From NCBI GenBank assembly GCA_021647245.1, contig JAKIVC010000017.1, positions 1 through 58,231 of the forward strand: 58,231 nt of DNA, written 5' to 3'. Position numbers and translations under genes: made by a program. The notes under the pieces were generated by a model. It saw nothing but the letters and a program-made list of their open reading frames with translations, searched no databases and was not told the origin of the DNA. Each line of letters begins with the position of its first letter. Within the stretch, counting starts at the first letter, position 1. Shown here in pieces: positions 9,105 to 19,132 of this stretch. The stretch is from Gammaproteobacteria bacterium. GTDB taxonomy: Bacteria > Pseudomonadota > Gammaproteobacteria > RBG-16-57-12.

Positions 9105-10412
9105 ATGGCAGTAACCCAGAAGATAGCCGCCAAGCTTGACCTTAAACAGATGATCGCTATGGGTGTAGGTGGAATGGTGGGTGGGGGTATCTTTGCGGTG
9201 TTGGGCCTTGCCATTGCCCAGGCGGGGCACGCGGCACCCATCGCCTTTGCACTGGGTGGCGTGATCGCGCTACTGACCGGCTACTCCTATGCCCGGTTGG
9301 GGTTGATGTATCGATCCGATGGCGGCAGCTTTACCTATCTGGAAAAGGCATTTAAAGCACGTTACGTGGCGGGTATCGGTGGCTGGCTGCTGCTGGCGGG
9401 CTACATTGGCACGCTGGCGCTTTATGCGTTTACCTTTGGTGTTTACGGTGCGGCGATGCTGGGTAGTGATGGCGACTCCGCTGTGCACCATCTGCTGCAA
9501 TCGTTTGTGCTGTTGCTGTTTCTCAGTATCAATCTTTATGGTGTGCGTGAGGCGGGTAACGCTGAGCTGGTGATTGTTACGGCCAAGGTGTTAATTCTGC
9601 TTCTGTTTGCGGTGATTGGTCTGTTTTATGTTGAGGGAGACCGGCTGTTGCCGGTGTTTAACCAAGGTGAACTTGGCGTGCTGATGGCAGCCGCACTGGT
9701 ATTTGTTGCCTATGAAGGCTTTGAGTTGATTCCCAATGCGGTCAATGAGATGGAGGATCCAGAGCGCAACCTGACCCGGGCAATTATGTGGTCCATTAGC
9801 ATCGCCATGTTCATTTATATCACGGTATCACTGGTTGCGGTGGGGAATCTGCTACCCGAAGAGGTGGCGCGTTATGAAGAGTATGCACTGGCGGTGGCGG
9901 CCAAGCCATTTTTGGGTGATGCGGGTTTTTTGCTGATTGGGCTGGCGGCGCTCTTCTCTACCGCTTCGGCCATTAACGCCACACTGTTTGGCTCAGCACG
10001 TCTGGGCAGTGTGATGGCTAAAGAGAAGGCGTTGCCCGCAGTATTTGGCTTTCGTCGCCAGCAAAACAACATCCCTTGGGTCAGCTTGCTGGTGATTACC
10101 GGGGTAACATTGATCTTTGTTAATACCAGCGACTTGACCCTGATCTCCTCTTTTGCCAGCGCAACCTTTTTGTTGATTTTTGCGGCCATAAATCTCTCGG
10201 CCTTACGCTTGAGAAAACAGATCGGTATCCGTCTCTCCGTAACACTCTGTGGCTTTCTGCTCTCCATCGCTTCGCTGTTGGCACTGTTGCTCTATTTGTG
10301 GCAGAACGATGCGACTATCCTGATTAAGCTGGCTCTGATCTATCTCGTGGTGATTATGGCGGAGTTGCTATTTAGTCAGCGGAATTTTTTCTTGCAAAAA
10401 AAGATCTCCTGA
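9105..10412 (+). CDS. APC-superfamily amino acid permease
   Basis: A 435-residue inner-membrane transporter with about 12 hydrophobic helices. The first helix carries the superfamily signature GVGGMVGGGIFAVLG, and helix six the pattern FVAYEGFELIPNAVNEMEDPERN that forms the substrate and sodium/proton site in APC proteins. The start at 9105 follows AGGAG (9090-9094). Substrate cannot be assigned from sequence alone. Alpha-glucan phosphorylase starts ten bases after its stop, so the two are likely cotranscribed. Confidence 0.88.
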   Translation: MAVTQKIAAKLDLKQMIAMGVGGMVGGGIFAVLGLAIAQAGHAAPIAFALGGVIALLTGYSYARLGLMYRSDGGSFTYLEKAFKARYVAGIGGWLLLAGYIGTLALYAFTFGVYGAAMLGSDGDSAVHHLLQSFVLLLFLSINLYGVREAGNAELVIVTAKVLILLLFAVIGLFYVEGDRLLPVFNQGELGVLMAAALVFVAYEGFELIPNAVNEMEDPERNLTRAIMWSISIAMFIYITVSLVAVGNLLPEEVARYEEYALAVAAKPFLGDAGFLLIGLAALFSTASAINATLFGSARLGSVMAKEKALPAVFGFRRQQNNIPWVSLLVITGVTLIFVNTSDLTLISSFASATFLLIFAAINLSALRLRKQIGIRLSVTLCGFLLSIASLLALLLYLWQNDATILIKLALIYLVVIMAELLFSQRNFFLQKKIS

Positions 10413-10422
10413 GAGGGTTAAC

Positions 10423-12960
10423 ATGCAAACAAACCACTATCTTCCCCGCGCACTGCCTGAACCATTACAAGGTTTGGCGACCTTGGCGCTAGATCTTCGC
10501 TGGAGCTGGAACCACGGAGCCGATGCTTTGTGGCATCAGGTTGCTCCTGAGTTATGGGCAGCGACGGCCAACCCCTGGTTGATTCTTGATACCGTTTCAG
10601 AGCAACGCATGAGTGCCCTAGCGAGTGATGTCGGGTTTCTTGATAAATTACAGCACCAACTCGATATGAGGCGGGCGCATATTGAAGAGAAATCGTGGTT
10701 TTCCGAGGTGATTGATGGTGATCTTTCGGGGCATATTGCCTATTTCAGCATGGAGTTTGGAATCTGTGAATCCTTACCGATCTACTCGGGTGGGTTGGGG
10801 GTATTGGCGGGGGATTACATCAAAACAGCGTGTGACCTGAATGTCCCGTTGGTAGGTGTTGGGTTGCTCTACCAACAGGGCTATTTTCGTCAGGCAATTA
10901 CCCCGCAGGGTGAGCAGATCGAATTTTATCCTTACAATGTTCCAACCATGCTGCCAGTTGTGCCGTTGCGCGATGATCGGGGCGAGTGGGTGCGGGTAAC
11001 TCTGGAGTTGCCTGGTCGCTCTTTGCGCTTGCGTACCTGGCGTGGCCAGGTGGGGCGGCGGACGTTGTTGCTGCTCGATAGCAACGACCCGCTTAATGAT
11101 CCAGGTGATCGAGCCATCACCAGCGAGCTTTATGGTGGTGGTGAGGAGATGCGGCTGCAACAGGAGATGGTGCTCGGCATCGGTGGCTGGCGGCTGCTGG
11201 AGATGCTGGGGATTGATTGTCCGGTTTGCCACCTTAACGAAGGACATGCCGGGTTTGCTATTTTGGAGCGCGCTCGTCACTTTATGCAGCAGCACAGCCA
11301 ACCTTTTCATGTGGCGCTGCGAGCCACCCGGGCGGGAAATCTCTTCACCACTCATACACCGGTAACCGCTGGTTTTGATCGCTTCGATCCCGAACTGTTC
11401 GCTCGCTATTTTCGGGAGATTGCACGAGATTACGGAGTGGCTCTGGATGAGTTGCTGGCGTTGGGGCGTTTGAATGCTGGGGATATGAGTGAGCCTTTCA
11501 ATATGGCCTACTTAGCGATGCGTGGAGCGGGTGCTGTTAACGGTGTCAGTCAACTGCATGGTGAGGTCAGCCGACAGATTTTTCAGCCGCTATTTCCCCG
11601 CTGGCCTAAAGATGAAGTGCCGGTGGGTTATGTGACCAATGGTATCCATGTGCCCAGCTGGGATTCCGCCACCGCAGATACTTTATGGACCGAGGCGTGC
11701 GGCAAGTCCCGTTGGCGTGGCACCTTGGACTCTGTTGGTGAGCAGTTGCAGCAGTTATCCGATGAAAAGTTATGGCACTTTCGTAGCGAAGGGCGTCAGC
11801 GGTTGATCGCATTCCTGCGCCAGCGGTTGGAGCGTCAGCGCCGTGGGCGTGGCGGGGATCAAGAGCAGATTAGAGCGTGTCGCGACACACTTGATCCTTA
11901 TGCACTGACCCTGGGTTTTGCCCGGCGCTTTGCCGAATATAAGCGCCCCAATCTGTTACTGTATGATACTCAACGGCTGATGCGCCTATTGACTAACCAC
12001 GAGTACCCGGTGCAGCTGGTTATTGCAGGAAAGGCCCACCCAAAAGATGCGGTGGGCAAGCAGCTGTTGCGTCAATGGCAGGCTTTTATCGAGACCAATG
12101 GCATACATGAGCGGGTAGTCTTTGTTGAGGATTACGATTTGGGGGTGGCAGCACAACTGGTGCAAGGGGTGGATCTTTGGATCAACACCCCGCGCCGCCC
12201 CTGGGAGGCCAGCGGCACTAGTGGTATGAAGGTCTTGGTAAATGGTGGGCTTAACCTCTCTGAGTTGGATGGTTGGTGGGCTGAAGCGTATGCAGCCGAG
12301 CTGGGTTGGGCGTTGGGGGATGGGGAGGAGCACGAGGATGTGGTTGCGTGGGATGCTCAAGAGGCACAGCAGCTATACCAGTTACTGGAAGATGAGGTGG
12401 TACCCTGTTTTTACCGCCGTAATGAGCGGGGACTGCCTGTGGAGTGGGTAAGGCGAATGCGGAAAAGCATGGGTAGCCTAACCTCGCAATTCTCCTCCAA
12501 CCGCATGATGAGGGAGTACACCGAAGATTATTACTTGCCACTGGCAAAAGCCTACCGGCAGCGCAGCGCAGATCTTGAACTCGCCGTGGAACTGGAGAGG
12601 TGGCATCAGCAGCTTAAGCAGTACTGGCACGGGCTGCACTTTGGTAATGTTGAGTCGAGGCTGGAAGAGCGTTGCTATCACTTCGAGGTGCAAGCTTATT
12701 TTGGTGAGTTGCCAGTGGAGAGGGTGAGTGTTCAGCTCTATGCCGATGCGGCAACGGGCGGTAAGCCTTTATGCCAGCTTATGACGCGAAGTGTAGCGCT
12801 GGCGGGTGTCCACAACGCTTATCTGTTTACCGGGGTGGTGGCGGCGAATCGTCCGGTATCCGACTACACCCCGCGTATTGTTGCGGCACACCCGCAGGCC
12901 AATATTCCTCTGGAGAGTGACTTGATACTCTGGTATCAGCCTCCTAGTCGTTCACTTTGA
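10423..12960 (+). CDS. glgP: alpha-glucan (glycogen) phosphorylase, GT35
   Basis: An 845-residue cytosolic enzyme that releases glucose-1-phosphate from glycogen or maltodextrin. The N-terminal helical domain ([16 protein letters not shown]) is that of the shorter bacterial/archaeal alpha-glucan phosphorylase type (DUF3417). The PLP-binding lysine sits in [15 protein letters not shown] (about residue 605), with other conserved active-site pieces [31 protein letters not shown] and [14 protein letters not shown]. It suggests that the cell stores polyglucose. The 3' end overlaps the convergent chemoreceptor gene by 17 bases, leaving no room for a terminator between them. Confidence 0.93.
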   Translation: MQTNHYLPRALPEPLQGLATLALDLRWSWNHGADALWHQVAPELWAATANPWLILDTVSEQRMSALASDVGFLDKLQHQLDMRRAHIEEKSWFSEVIDGDLSGHIAYFSMEFGICESLPIYSGGLGVLAGDYIKTACDLNVPLVGVGLLYQQGYFRQAITPQGEQIEFYPYNVPTMLPVVPLRDDRGEWVRVTLELPGRSLRLRTWRGQVGRRTLLLLDSNDPLNDPGDRAITSELYGGGEEMRLQQEMVLGIGGWRLLEMLGIDCPVCHLNEGHAGFAILERARHFMQQHSQPFHVALRATRAGNLFTTHTPVTAGFDRFDPELFARYFREIARDYGVALDELLALGRLNAGDMSEPFNMAYLAMRGAGAVNGVSQLHGEVSRQIFQPLFPRWPKDEVPVGYVTNGIHVPSWDSATADTLWTEACGKSRWRGTLDSVGEQLQQLSDEKLWHFRSEGRQRLIAFLRQRLERQRRGRGGDQEQIRACRDTLDPYALTLGFARRFAEYKRPNLLLYDTQRLMRLLTNHEYPVQLVIAGKAHPKDAVGKQLLRQWQAFIETNGIHERVVFVEDYDLGVAAQLVQGVDLWINTPRRPWEASGTSGMKVLVNGGLNLSELDGWWAEAYAAELGWALGDGEEHEDVVAWDAQEAQQLYQLLEDEVVPCFYRRNERGLPVEWVRRMRKSMGSLTSQFSSNRMMREYTEDYYLPLAKAYRQRSADLELAVELERWHQQLKQYWHGLHFGNVESRLEERCYHFEVQAYFGELPVERVSVQLYADAATGGKPLCQLMTRSVALAGVHNAYLFTGVVAANRPVSDYTPRIVAAHPQANIPLESDLILWYQPPSRSL

Positions 12961-14407
12961 AAAATGTGATTAATTGAGTCAACGAACGGGACTCCTCATT
13001 CATCGATTCACTGGCCGCTGAAACCTCCTCTACCAAGGCCGCATTTTGCTGGGTGGCGTGATCCATCTGTGCAATCGCCTTGTTAATCTGCTCGATGCCG
13101 GCGGCTTGTTCCCGGGAGGCAGCTGAAATATCGCCTATAATGTCACTGACCTTTTGCACTGCGTTAACGATACCGGTGAGTGTTTCGCCAGAATTATCAA
13201 CTAAACGTGACCCCTCTTCGACCTTCTCTACGCTGTCATGGATCAGCCCTTTTATCTCTTTCGCAGCGGCTGCACTGCGCTGCGCAAGGTTACGCACTTC
13301 GCTGGCGACTACCGCAAAGCCACGCCCCTGCTCACCGGCGCGAGCGGCTTCAACCGCCGCATTTAAGGCCAGTAGGTTGGTCTGGAAGGCGATTTCATCG
13401 ATGACACTGATGATGTCGATAATCTTTCTGCTGGAGTCGTTTATTTCGCTCATAGCGGTGATCGCATCATCAACAATCGCACCGCCTTTTTCCGCTTCAG
13501 AGCGGGCATTGGCTCCCAGCTGATTCGCTTCACTGGCGTTATCCGCATTCTGTTTTACGGTGCTGGTGATCTCTTCCATGGCAGAAGCGGTCTCTTCCAA
13601 TGATGCGGCTTGCTGTTCTGTGCGTTGGCTTAGATCCTCGTTGCCTTTGGAGATTTCTGCTGAGGAGAGGCTGGTGGCGTTGGAGCTGTCCTGAATCTGC
13701 TTGACCATTCGCGAGAGATTGCCCAAGCAAGTATTAACCGCACCACTTAAATCTGCAAATTCACCCTCGAATTCACCGTTAACGTTATCCCTCAAATCCC
13801 CTTCAGCCAACTTATGAATAACCCGCGAAGTTTCACGTAGCGGTACCGCAATCGCCTCCATCATCGAGTTAATATCATTTACCAGATGTTTCACGAAGCC
13901 GCTGTAACTATCGGTATTGATGCGCTGTCCCAAATCACCGTGTTTAGCGGCTTCGATAAGCTTGGCGACCTGGTTGAGTGCATCTTTTTGTGAGGTGATA
14001 TCAGTGGCATATTTCACTACCTTAAAGGGCTTTCCGTCGAGACCCATGATGGGGTTGTACGAGGCCTGAATCCACACTTCTTTGCCGCCCTTGCCAATAC
14101 GCCGGTACTCGCCAGAGTCATACTCGCCGCGATTGAGCTTCTCCCAAAATAGTGTGTATTCGGTACTCGCTGCGTAGCCAGCTTCAGCAAACATGCTGTG
14201 GTGTTTGCCTTTTATCTCATTTAGCGAATAGCCCACGGTGCTTAAAAAGTTTTGGTTGGCATTTATGATGGTGCCATCCATGTTGAATTCGATAACCGCC
14301 TGAGACTTAGAAATCGCTTCCACTTGCCCTTTGTAATCAATGTGCAGCGCCTCCAGTTCTTGCTGTTCCTGGCTCACATCTTTTTCGTTACCCGTCTTAT
14401 TACTCAT
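12944..14407 (-). CDS. soluble methyl-accepting chemotaxis protein with PAS domain
   Basis: A 487-residue chemoreceptor without membrane helices. Residues about 30-140 form a PAS domain ([21 protein letters not shown]) of the type that in Aer-like receptors senses redox or small ligands. A HAMP-like segment ([18 protein letters not shown]) follows, then a long coiled coil with the invariant hairpin tip [31 protein letters not shown]. The C-terminus lacks a CheR-tethering pentapeptide. It is the first gene on this strand before the Slt gene, with 95 bases between. It points to a motile organism with cytosolic energy or redox taxis. Confidence 0.92.
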   Translation of the reverse strand: MSNKTGNEKDVSQEQQELEALHIDYKGQVEAISKSQAVIEFNMDGTIINANQNFLSTVGYSLNEIKGKHHSMFAEAGYAASTEYTLFWEKLNRGEYDSGEYRRIGKGGKEVWIQASYNPIMGLDGKPFKVVKYATDITSQKDALNQVAKLIEAAKHGDLGQRINTDSYSGFVKHLVNDINSMMEAIAVPLRETSRVIHKLAEGDLRDNVNGEFEGEFADLSGAVNTCLGNLSRMVKQIQDSSNATSLSSAEISKGNEDLSQRTEQQAASLEETASAMEEITSTVKQNADNASEANQLGANARSEAEKGGAIVDDAITAMSEINDSSRKIIDIISVIDEIAFQTNLLALNAAVEAARAGEQGRGFAVVASEVRNLAQRSAAAAKEIKGLIHDSVEKVEEGSRLVDNSGETLTGIVNAVQKVSDIIGDISAASREQAAGIEQINKAIAQMDHATQQNAALVEEVSAASESMNEESRSLTQLITFFKVND

Positions 14408-14501
14408 GGCTCATCACTCTCTGTTCCTAATCTGTTTTGTTGGCACTAGTGTCGTGTCGGACAAAAAAAAATAAGCTTGAGAGGTGAGTGTTTTTTGTGG
14501 T

Positions 14502-16448
14502 TCAGGGTTTTGGTTGGATGGCGGGCATTCTTTCGCTTAGGCGAATGGGAGGGCGATTGAGGCGTTGATCATAGATGGCGGTGTAGGCCATGATGTTTTG
14601 TACATAGTTTCGGGTTTCGTTAAAGCGGATGGTTTCAACCCAGCGGTCTGCCTCAACCGCCTCCCCTTCCGGTAACCACTTACGCACATTACCATAGCCT
14701 GCATTGTAGGCTGCGGTGGCAGCAACCGGATTGTCTTGTAGCCGATTGAGGTTGCGCCTTAAATAGGCAGTGCCAAATTTAATATTAAGATTGCTCTGTA
14801 ACAGGTTGGCCGTATTACGCAGCGGGCTGTTGAGGAGTCGCCCGATTTCACGCCCGGTGCGCGGCATGATCTGCATCAAGCCTAATGCACCACGACTGGA
14901 ACGGGCATCAGACATAAAGGCGCTCTCTTGCCTGATGACCGACATCACCCATGCCGGGTCAATCTCATGGCGCACGGCCTCGTTTATAACCTGCTGTCGA
15001 TGAGGGAGCGGGAAGCGTAATTCAAGATCATCCCGGTAGGGTGTTTGTGCAACGGTGTGTATGGCACGGTCGTGCCAGCCCCATTCACCTGCTAATTTAG
15101 CCGCTTGGGCCAGTTGCTGGGTATTCATCTGCTGTGTGGCATAACGCCATTCACGGCGTGCGTCGACCACACGGTTCAGTAAAAACAGCTCTCTGGCGCG
15201 TATAAAAGCAGGAATAGCGTGCAGTGCGGCAATCTGTATCTCATTCGCAACTATTTTTTGATCACCAAGCTGATAGGGGCTGCCAATTTTATCCGCTGCA
15301 AGGAAGGCATAGTAGTGCCGCTGTTGTGCCAGTTCGGCATAGCGGGCGAGTGTGAGTTCTTTTCGTTCGGTTGCCAACGCCTCTGCGGCACGTATCGACC
15401 AGTACTCCCAGCGCGGCTGCGACTGTTTTTGTAGGCTAAGACGCGGCAGCCAGGTTTGTACGGCCTGCCAGTCACCAACGGCCAACGCGGCGCGAATACG
15501 CCGCTCTTGAAGGTCGCTATTTCCGCGGGCACCCATTATCTGTACCAACTCAGGGCGGTCGATAGCCTCTTTTTGTAGCAGGCTGGCCAGCGCCAGATTG
15601 CGCTCGATGCGGGCGACCTCTTGGTGGCTGAACTCATATTTTGGCGATAAATTTTTCCAGCTCTGCCAGGCAAGAGCGGCATCGTATCGGGCTAGGCGCT
15701 TAATACCAAAGCGGACGATTGTGCGGGCCAGTGTGGCGGGTTGCCGGGCCAGTTGGAGGGTGTTGATTTTTTCAGGCTGGCTGCGCAGTTGATACCACTG
15801 TTTTGCGAGTTGCTGCTGTTCACCTTCGGTTAAACGAATCAGATAGCGTGCCAGCCGATATTTGCCGCTCTCCATTGCCAGCTGAAAACGCTGCCAGGCC
15901 AGTTCAGGTTTAAAGTGGCGTGACGCCAGCCAGGTGCGAAATAGCGAGTCACACGCCTTGGGTTGTGATCTTCCCACCATCCAGAGCGGTGCAACACGGG
16001 AGAGTGCCAGCGCCTCCTCGCCAGTGTGATACAGCGCACGTAAGCGGTAACACGCCAGTGTAGCATTACCATCGCCGGGGTAGTGCTCAAGAAAGTGTTG
16101 CCAGCGTCGGCTCTCGGCAAGCTGGATCAGCCATTGGTTACTGAGTCGTTTGGCCAGTGGCGTATCACTAAAGCGCTGATTAAATAAATCAACCTGCTGC
16201 GGCGACAGGTAGCCTAGGCGGTTTTTATAGTCTGCGTAGATGAGGTAGGGGAGTAGAGGGTAGTTTTCAAGCCGCTTTAAGTGATCCTGAAACTGCGAGC
16301 GCTGGTTATTATGCAGAAAAGTCTCGGCCTCTAAAAAGGCCAAGCGTTGCTGGTTGTAGTTACTCTGCTGATCAGTCGCAAGGCTGGCGCTAGCATAAGT
16401 GGAGACAAACAGTAGGAGAGCTAAGGCTATCGGCGTTGTTGACCACAT
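14502..16448 (-). CDS. slt: soluble lytic murein transglycosylase Slt
   Basis: A 648-residue periplasmic enzyme that cleaves the MurNAc-GlcNAc bond and leaves 1,6-anhydro ends. A signal peptide ends near residue 22 (TYASA). A superhelical U/L domain of short helices runs to about 470. The catalytic domain has the general acid Glu508 in VIRQESAF, then GALGLMQIMPRTG and the AYNAGYGNV motif. Length and order fit E. coli Slt70. It lies 33 bases downstream of the Rsd-like gene on the same strand, so cotranscription is possible. Confidence 0.93.
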   Translation of the reverse strand: MWSTTPIALALLLFVSTYASASLATDQQSNYNQQRLAFLEAETFLHNNQRSQFQDHLKRLENYPLLPYLIYADYKNRLGYLSPQQVDLFNQRFSDTPLAKRLSNQWLIQLAESRRWQHFLEHYPGDGNATLACYRLRALYHTGEEALALSRVAPLWMVGRSQPKACDSLFRTWLASRHFKPELAWQRFQLAMESGKYRLARYLIRLTEGEQQQLAKQWYQLRSQPEKINTLQLARQPATLARTIVRFGIKRLARYDAALAWQSWKNLSPKYEFSHQEVARIERNLALASLLQKEAIDRPELVQIMGARGNSDLQERRIRAALAVGDWQAVQTWLPRLSLQKQSQPRWEYWSIRAAEALATERKELTLARYAELAQQRHYYAFLAADKIGSPYQLGDQKIVANEIQIAALHAIPAFIRARELFLLNRVVDARREWRYATQQMNTQQLAQAAKLAGEWGWHDRAIHTVAQTPYRDDLELRFPLPHRQQVINEAVRHEIDPAWVMSVIRQESAFMSDARSSRGALGLMQIMPRTGREIGRLLNSPLRNTANLLQSNLNIKFGTAYLRRNLNRLQDNPVAATAAYNAGYGNVRKWLPEGEAVEADRWVETIRFNETRNYVQNIMAYTAIYDQRLNRPPIRLSERMPAIQPKP

Positions 16449-16481
16449 GGCTAGATAAATGCGCTGGTTGCTGGTGGCTTG

Positions 16482-16937
16482 TTATTTTCGGTCAGAGCGC
16501 AGCGCTGCAATCAGGCTATCTTCATTTTCAATGCGATCAGCCAGAACCTCGCCGATATAAGAGAGGTCTTTCTCCAGCATACCGAGCGACTCCTCACAGT
16601 GAGCCTGGTTATCATACTTATCGTTAAACGCAATGATAATGCCGGTAGTTTCAGATATTTTCGGGTAGATCTCATTAGCAACACTTAACACCCCGGAGCG
16701 CCGTTCTTTTCCCTCAGAAATAAAGCGATAGAGGCTAAAATGAGCATCGGCGGTATAATCTACCAGTGCCTGACAGAAATCCTGAATGGCGGTAATGGTC
16801 TCAGCATCTTTCTCAAAAGGGCGTGCCGCACCCAGCATGCTATATTGCGCTAACATTTCGGTGCGTAGCGTCATTAATTCATCGATAAGATGGAAGGACT
16901 GCCCACGGCGCTCTGTGTTATCAGTTTGAATTGTCAT
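16482..16937 (-). CDS. rsd: Rsd/AlgQ-like anti-sigma-70 regulator
   Basis: A 151-residue helical protein. Its central stretch DFCQALVDYTADAHFSLYRF aligns closely with the sigma-70-binding segment of E. coli Rsd (DFCQSLVDYLSAGHFSIYERI from memory). Length, acidic character and the final DIGEVL-like helix (LSYIGEVLADRIENEDSLI) also fit. Family members sequester sigma-70 in stationary phase and in pseudomonads affect alginate and siderophore genes. It is divergent from the CheX gene. Nearest alternative: another small helical-bundle regulator, considered less likely. Confidence 0.8.
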   Translation of the reverse strand: MTIQTDNTERRGQSFHLIDELMTLRTEMLAQYSMLGAARPFEKDAETITAIQDFCQALVDYTADAHFSLYRFISEGKERRSGVLSVANEIYPKISETTGIIIAFNDKYDNQAHCEESLGMLEKDLSYIGEVLADRIENEDSLIAALRSDRK

Positions 16938-17144
16938 AGTCTATTTAGTTACCTTCTACGGTGCTCAGCAGGAAAATATCGTGCCATTCTACGGACTAAA
17001 CTGCAATGTGTGAAGTGTTTCACAATGTGAGTGTAAAAAATAGCGCCGAATGCGGTATGTTTTATGCCGGCAACAACGCCTTAAGCGGTGGTTATATGTT
17101 ACTATTGCGTGGCAAGCAAAATCTTTGATCTGCGAGAGTCGATT

Positions 17145-17636
17145 ATGAATCAAGAGTATTTACAGGCAGTTAAGCAGGCGCTTCCCGATATATTGGCCTC
17201 CATGGGCGGTATCAAGGCAACGGCCGGAGACTCCCGCGAAAAACAGGGTAACAAGATACTGATTAACGACGCGATTACCGCGGTCATCTCCCTCAATAGC
17301 GAGGAGATACATTTTTCAGTAGCGTTGATCTTTCCGAAGGCGGTAATTATCTCCATTACACAGCGCATGTTGCAGGGGATGGAAATTGATGCAGAAAATC
17401 CGATCATTGCAGACCTGGCAGGCGAAATAGCCAATATGGTGGTGGGTGCCGCTAAAAACAGCTTGGATGAAGGGGGCAGTGAGCTGTCACTCTCTCTCCC
17501 GGTGGTGGTGGTTGGCCACGATTATCACATTGAGCACAAAACCGGCAGCACGGTGTGGATCGTCCCTTTTGAAAGTGATTTGGGCGAAATGTATATCGAA
17601 GCGAGCTACAGTGCCAGCCCAATGGCAGCCGTATAG
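17145..17636 (+). CDS. CheX-like chemotaxis phosphatase
   Basis: A 163-residue cytosolic protein of the CheC/CheX/FliY phosphatase fold. The active-site helix is visible as LAGEIANMVVGAAKNSL, where Glu and Asn separated by two residues attack CheY-P in the family. The start at 17145 follows GCGAGAG at a good distance; an upstream in-frame start at 17088 has no ribosome site. CheX dephosphorylates CheY-P and in some bacteria acts in place of CheZ. It stands alone rather than in a che operon. Confidence 0.85.
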   Translation: MNQEYLQAVKQALPDILASMGGIKATAGDSREKQGNKILINDAITAVISLNSEEIHFSVALIFPKAVIISITQRMLQGMEIDAENPIIADLAGEIANMVVGAAKNSLDEGGSELSLSLPVVVVGHDYHIEHKTGSTVWIVPFESDLGEMYIEASYSASPMAAV

Positions 17637-17766
17637 CGCAAGCTCTAATTCAGCATAAAAAATGTTGATGATTTTTGGCTAAGCTTTTGTTATCCTAGTT
17701 TAAAATTCACTGGGCCGATGACAAGCTAGCCCAATCACGAAATGCTTTAGTCTTGAGGGAATAATA

Positions 17767-18729
17767 ATGAAAAGAGTAAGCTGGTTGGCTTTAGCTGTTA
17801 TTGCGCAGGGGGCGGTTTCTGTCGGTTATGCAGATGGGTGGGATCCTGATACGAGAGCGAATAATTTAGTTGCTGAGGGTATTAAGGGAACACGTCATAA
17901 TATGACAATGAGTTATATGGAAGATGACTTCCCTCAGTATGTGGCAACGATGGATATCTATCGTAATAATTACGGAGAGGTCTGCGTCTATTGCCACACG
18001 CCGCACGGGGCTAACACTTCAACAGGTGTGGGTATGCCGCTGTGGAATAGGACAGTTGATGTTAATTTGGAGTTTGTACCATATAATATACCGACTACAC
18101 TGGGGCTCGGTGGTGAGCAGACAGTCACGGCTCCTGGTCCTGCATCATTAACCTGTCTCTCCTGTCATGATGGCGCGACTGCCATCGATTCTATTATCAA
18201 TATGCCGGGCTCTGGTAACTATATGGCAACTCAAGAGGCAACAGTAAATGCTGGGTTTCTGGCGGGGTGGTCTGCGACCACTTTCATGAATCAGAGTTTG
18301 GCTGAATGTGCGAGTCAGTGCCATAACGATGGTCAGCTACCACCGGATTTCCAAAACTTTGTTATTGGCGCGGGTACCAGTGAGCTAGATGGATCGCATG
18401 TTCCCCAGACGGGGAATGTAGTTGATTTGCGAGATGATCACCCGGTTGGCGTATTGTACCCCACTGCACTTACCAGCCAGGCGTGGGTTGATTTCAGGGA
18501 AGTGGACGTTGAAATTCCAGGCCGTTACGCCTTCTTCGATAATGGTAATCGCCGGGCAGATAAAAATGAAATTCGTGTTTATGACTCAGGGGAAGGTTTT
18601 GAGGTGGAGTGCGCCTCCTGCCACGACCCGCATGGCGTACCCGATGCGACTAATATCAACTTTATTCCAAGTTTCCTGCGCGTAGCGAATAATGATAGTA
18701 ATCTCTGTTTGACTTGTCACATTAAATAG
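17767..18729 (+). CDS. secreted pentahaem c-type cytochrome, copy 1
   Basis: A 320-residue exported protein with a signal peptide ending at about residue 23 (VGYADG). Five haem attachment motifs are seen: CVYCH, CLSCH, the unusual CX3CH form CASQCH, CASCH and CLTCH. The CHTPHG and CHDPHG doubled-CXXCH context is typical of periplasmic or outer-membrane electron carriers of the doubled-CXXCH family. The electron donor or acceptor is not deducible. It has the same leader as the second copy (CTTGAGGGA then a short AT stretch before ATG) and a strong terminator behind it. A 100-base block (17839-17938) is identical to the second copy, far above the identity of the rest. Confidence 0.9.
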   Translation: MKRVSWLALAVIAQGAVSVGYADGWDPDTRANNLVAEGIKGTRHNMTMSYMEDDFPQYVATMDIYRNNYGEVCVYCHTPHGANTSTGVGMPLWNRTVDVNLEFVPYNIPTTLGLGGEQTVTAPGPASLTCLSCHDGATAIDSIINMPGSGNYMATQEATVNAGFLAGWSATTFMNQSLAECASQCHNDGQLPPDFQNFVIGAGTSELDGSHVPQTGNVVDLRDDHPVGVLYPTALTSQAWVDFREVDVEIPGRYAFFDNGNRRADKNEIRVYDSGEGFEVECASCHDPHGVPDATNINFIPSFLRVANNDSNLCLTCHIK

Positions 18730-18760
18730 GCTGCTGTTTTATTGTTGTTTCAGCAAAAGA

Positions 18761-18789
18761 CCTGACATTACATTGTCAGGTTTTTTTTT
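18761..18789 (+). terminator. Rho-independent terminator after cytochrome copy 1
   Basis: Perfect seven-base stem CCTGACA / TGTCAGG (18761-18767 with 18774-18780), six-base loop, followed by nine T. Confidence 0.93.
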
Positions 18790-19132
18790 GAATAAAATTG
18801 TAGGGTTGTGTAGGGTTGAATATCCGTAAGTATTGCCGATTTCTTACTGTATGAACTACTTAAAAGTGAATTTGGCTATATAATCGGTAGATAGAAAGTA
18901 TGTGCTGCATGAAGTGAACGAACAGATATTGAGTGAGATTTGCTAGATTAACGAAACTGAATGACGAGCTATTTGCAAGTTTCAACTCCAATGTCTTACC
19001 GATATGCCGATACTGTTACATGTATTGCTCGGCCTGATAGTTTTTTAGTAAATATCTGTTGCCGTAGCCTATCTGGCGTGGCTAGTTTAGTATCTATTCT
19101 ATTTGAGGTGAGTTGGTCTTGAGGGATAAACA
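18790..19132. other. intergenic region between the two cytochrome genes
   Basis: This 343-base AT-rich stretch contains no convincing gene. Close to its start GTAGGGTTG is repeated directly (18801-18820). A promoter for the second cytochrome must lie here, because a strong terminator precedes it, but no clear -35/-10 pair could be fixed. The last 20 bases share the ribosome-site block with copy 1. Confidence 0.5.
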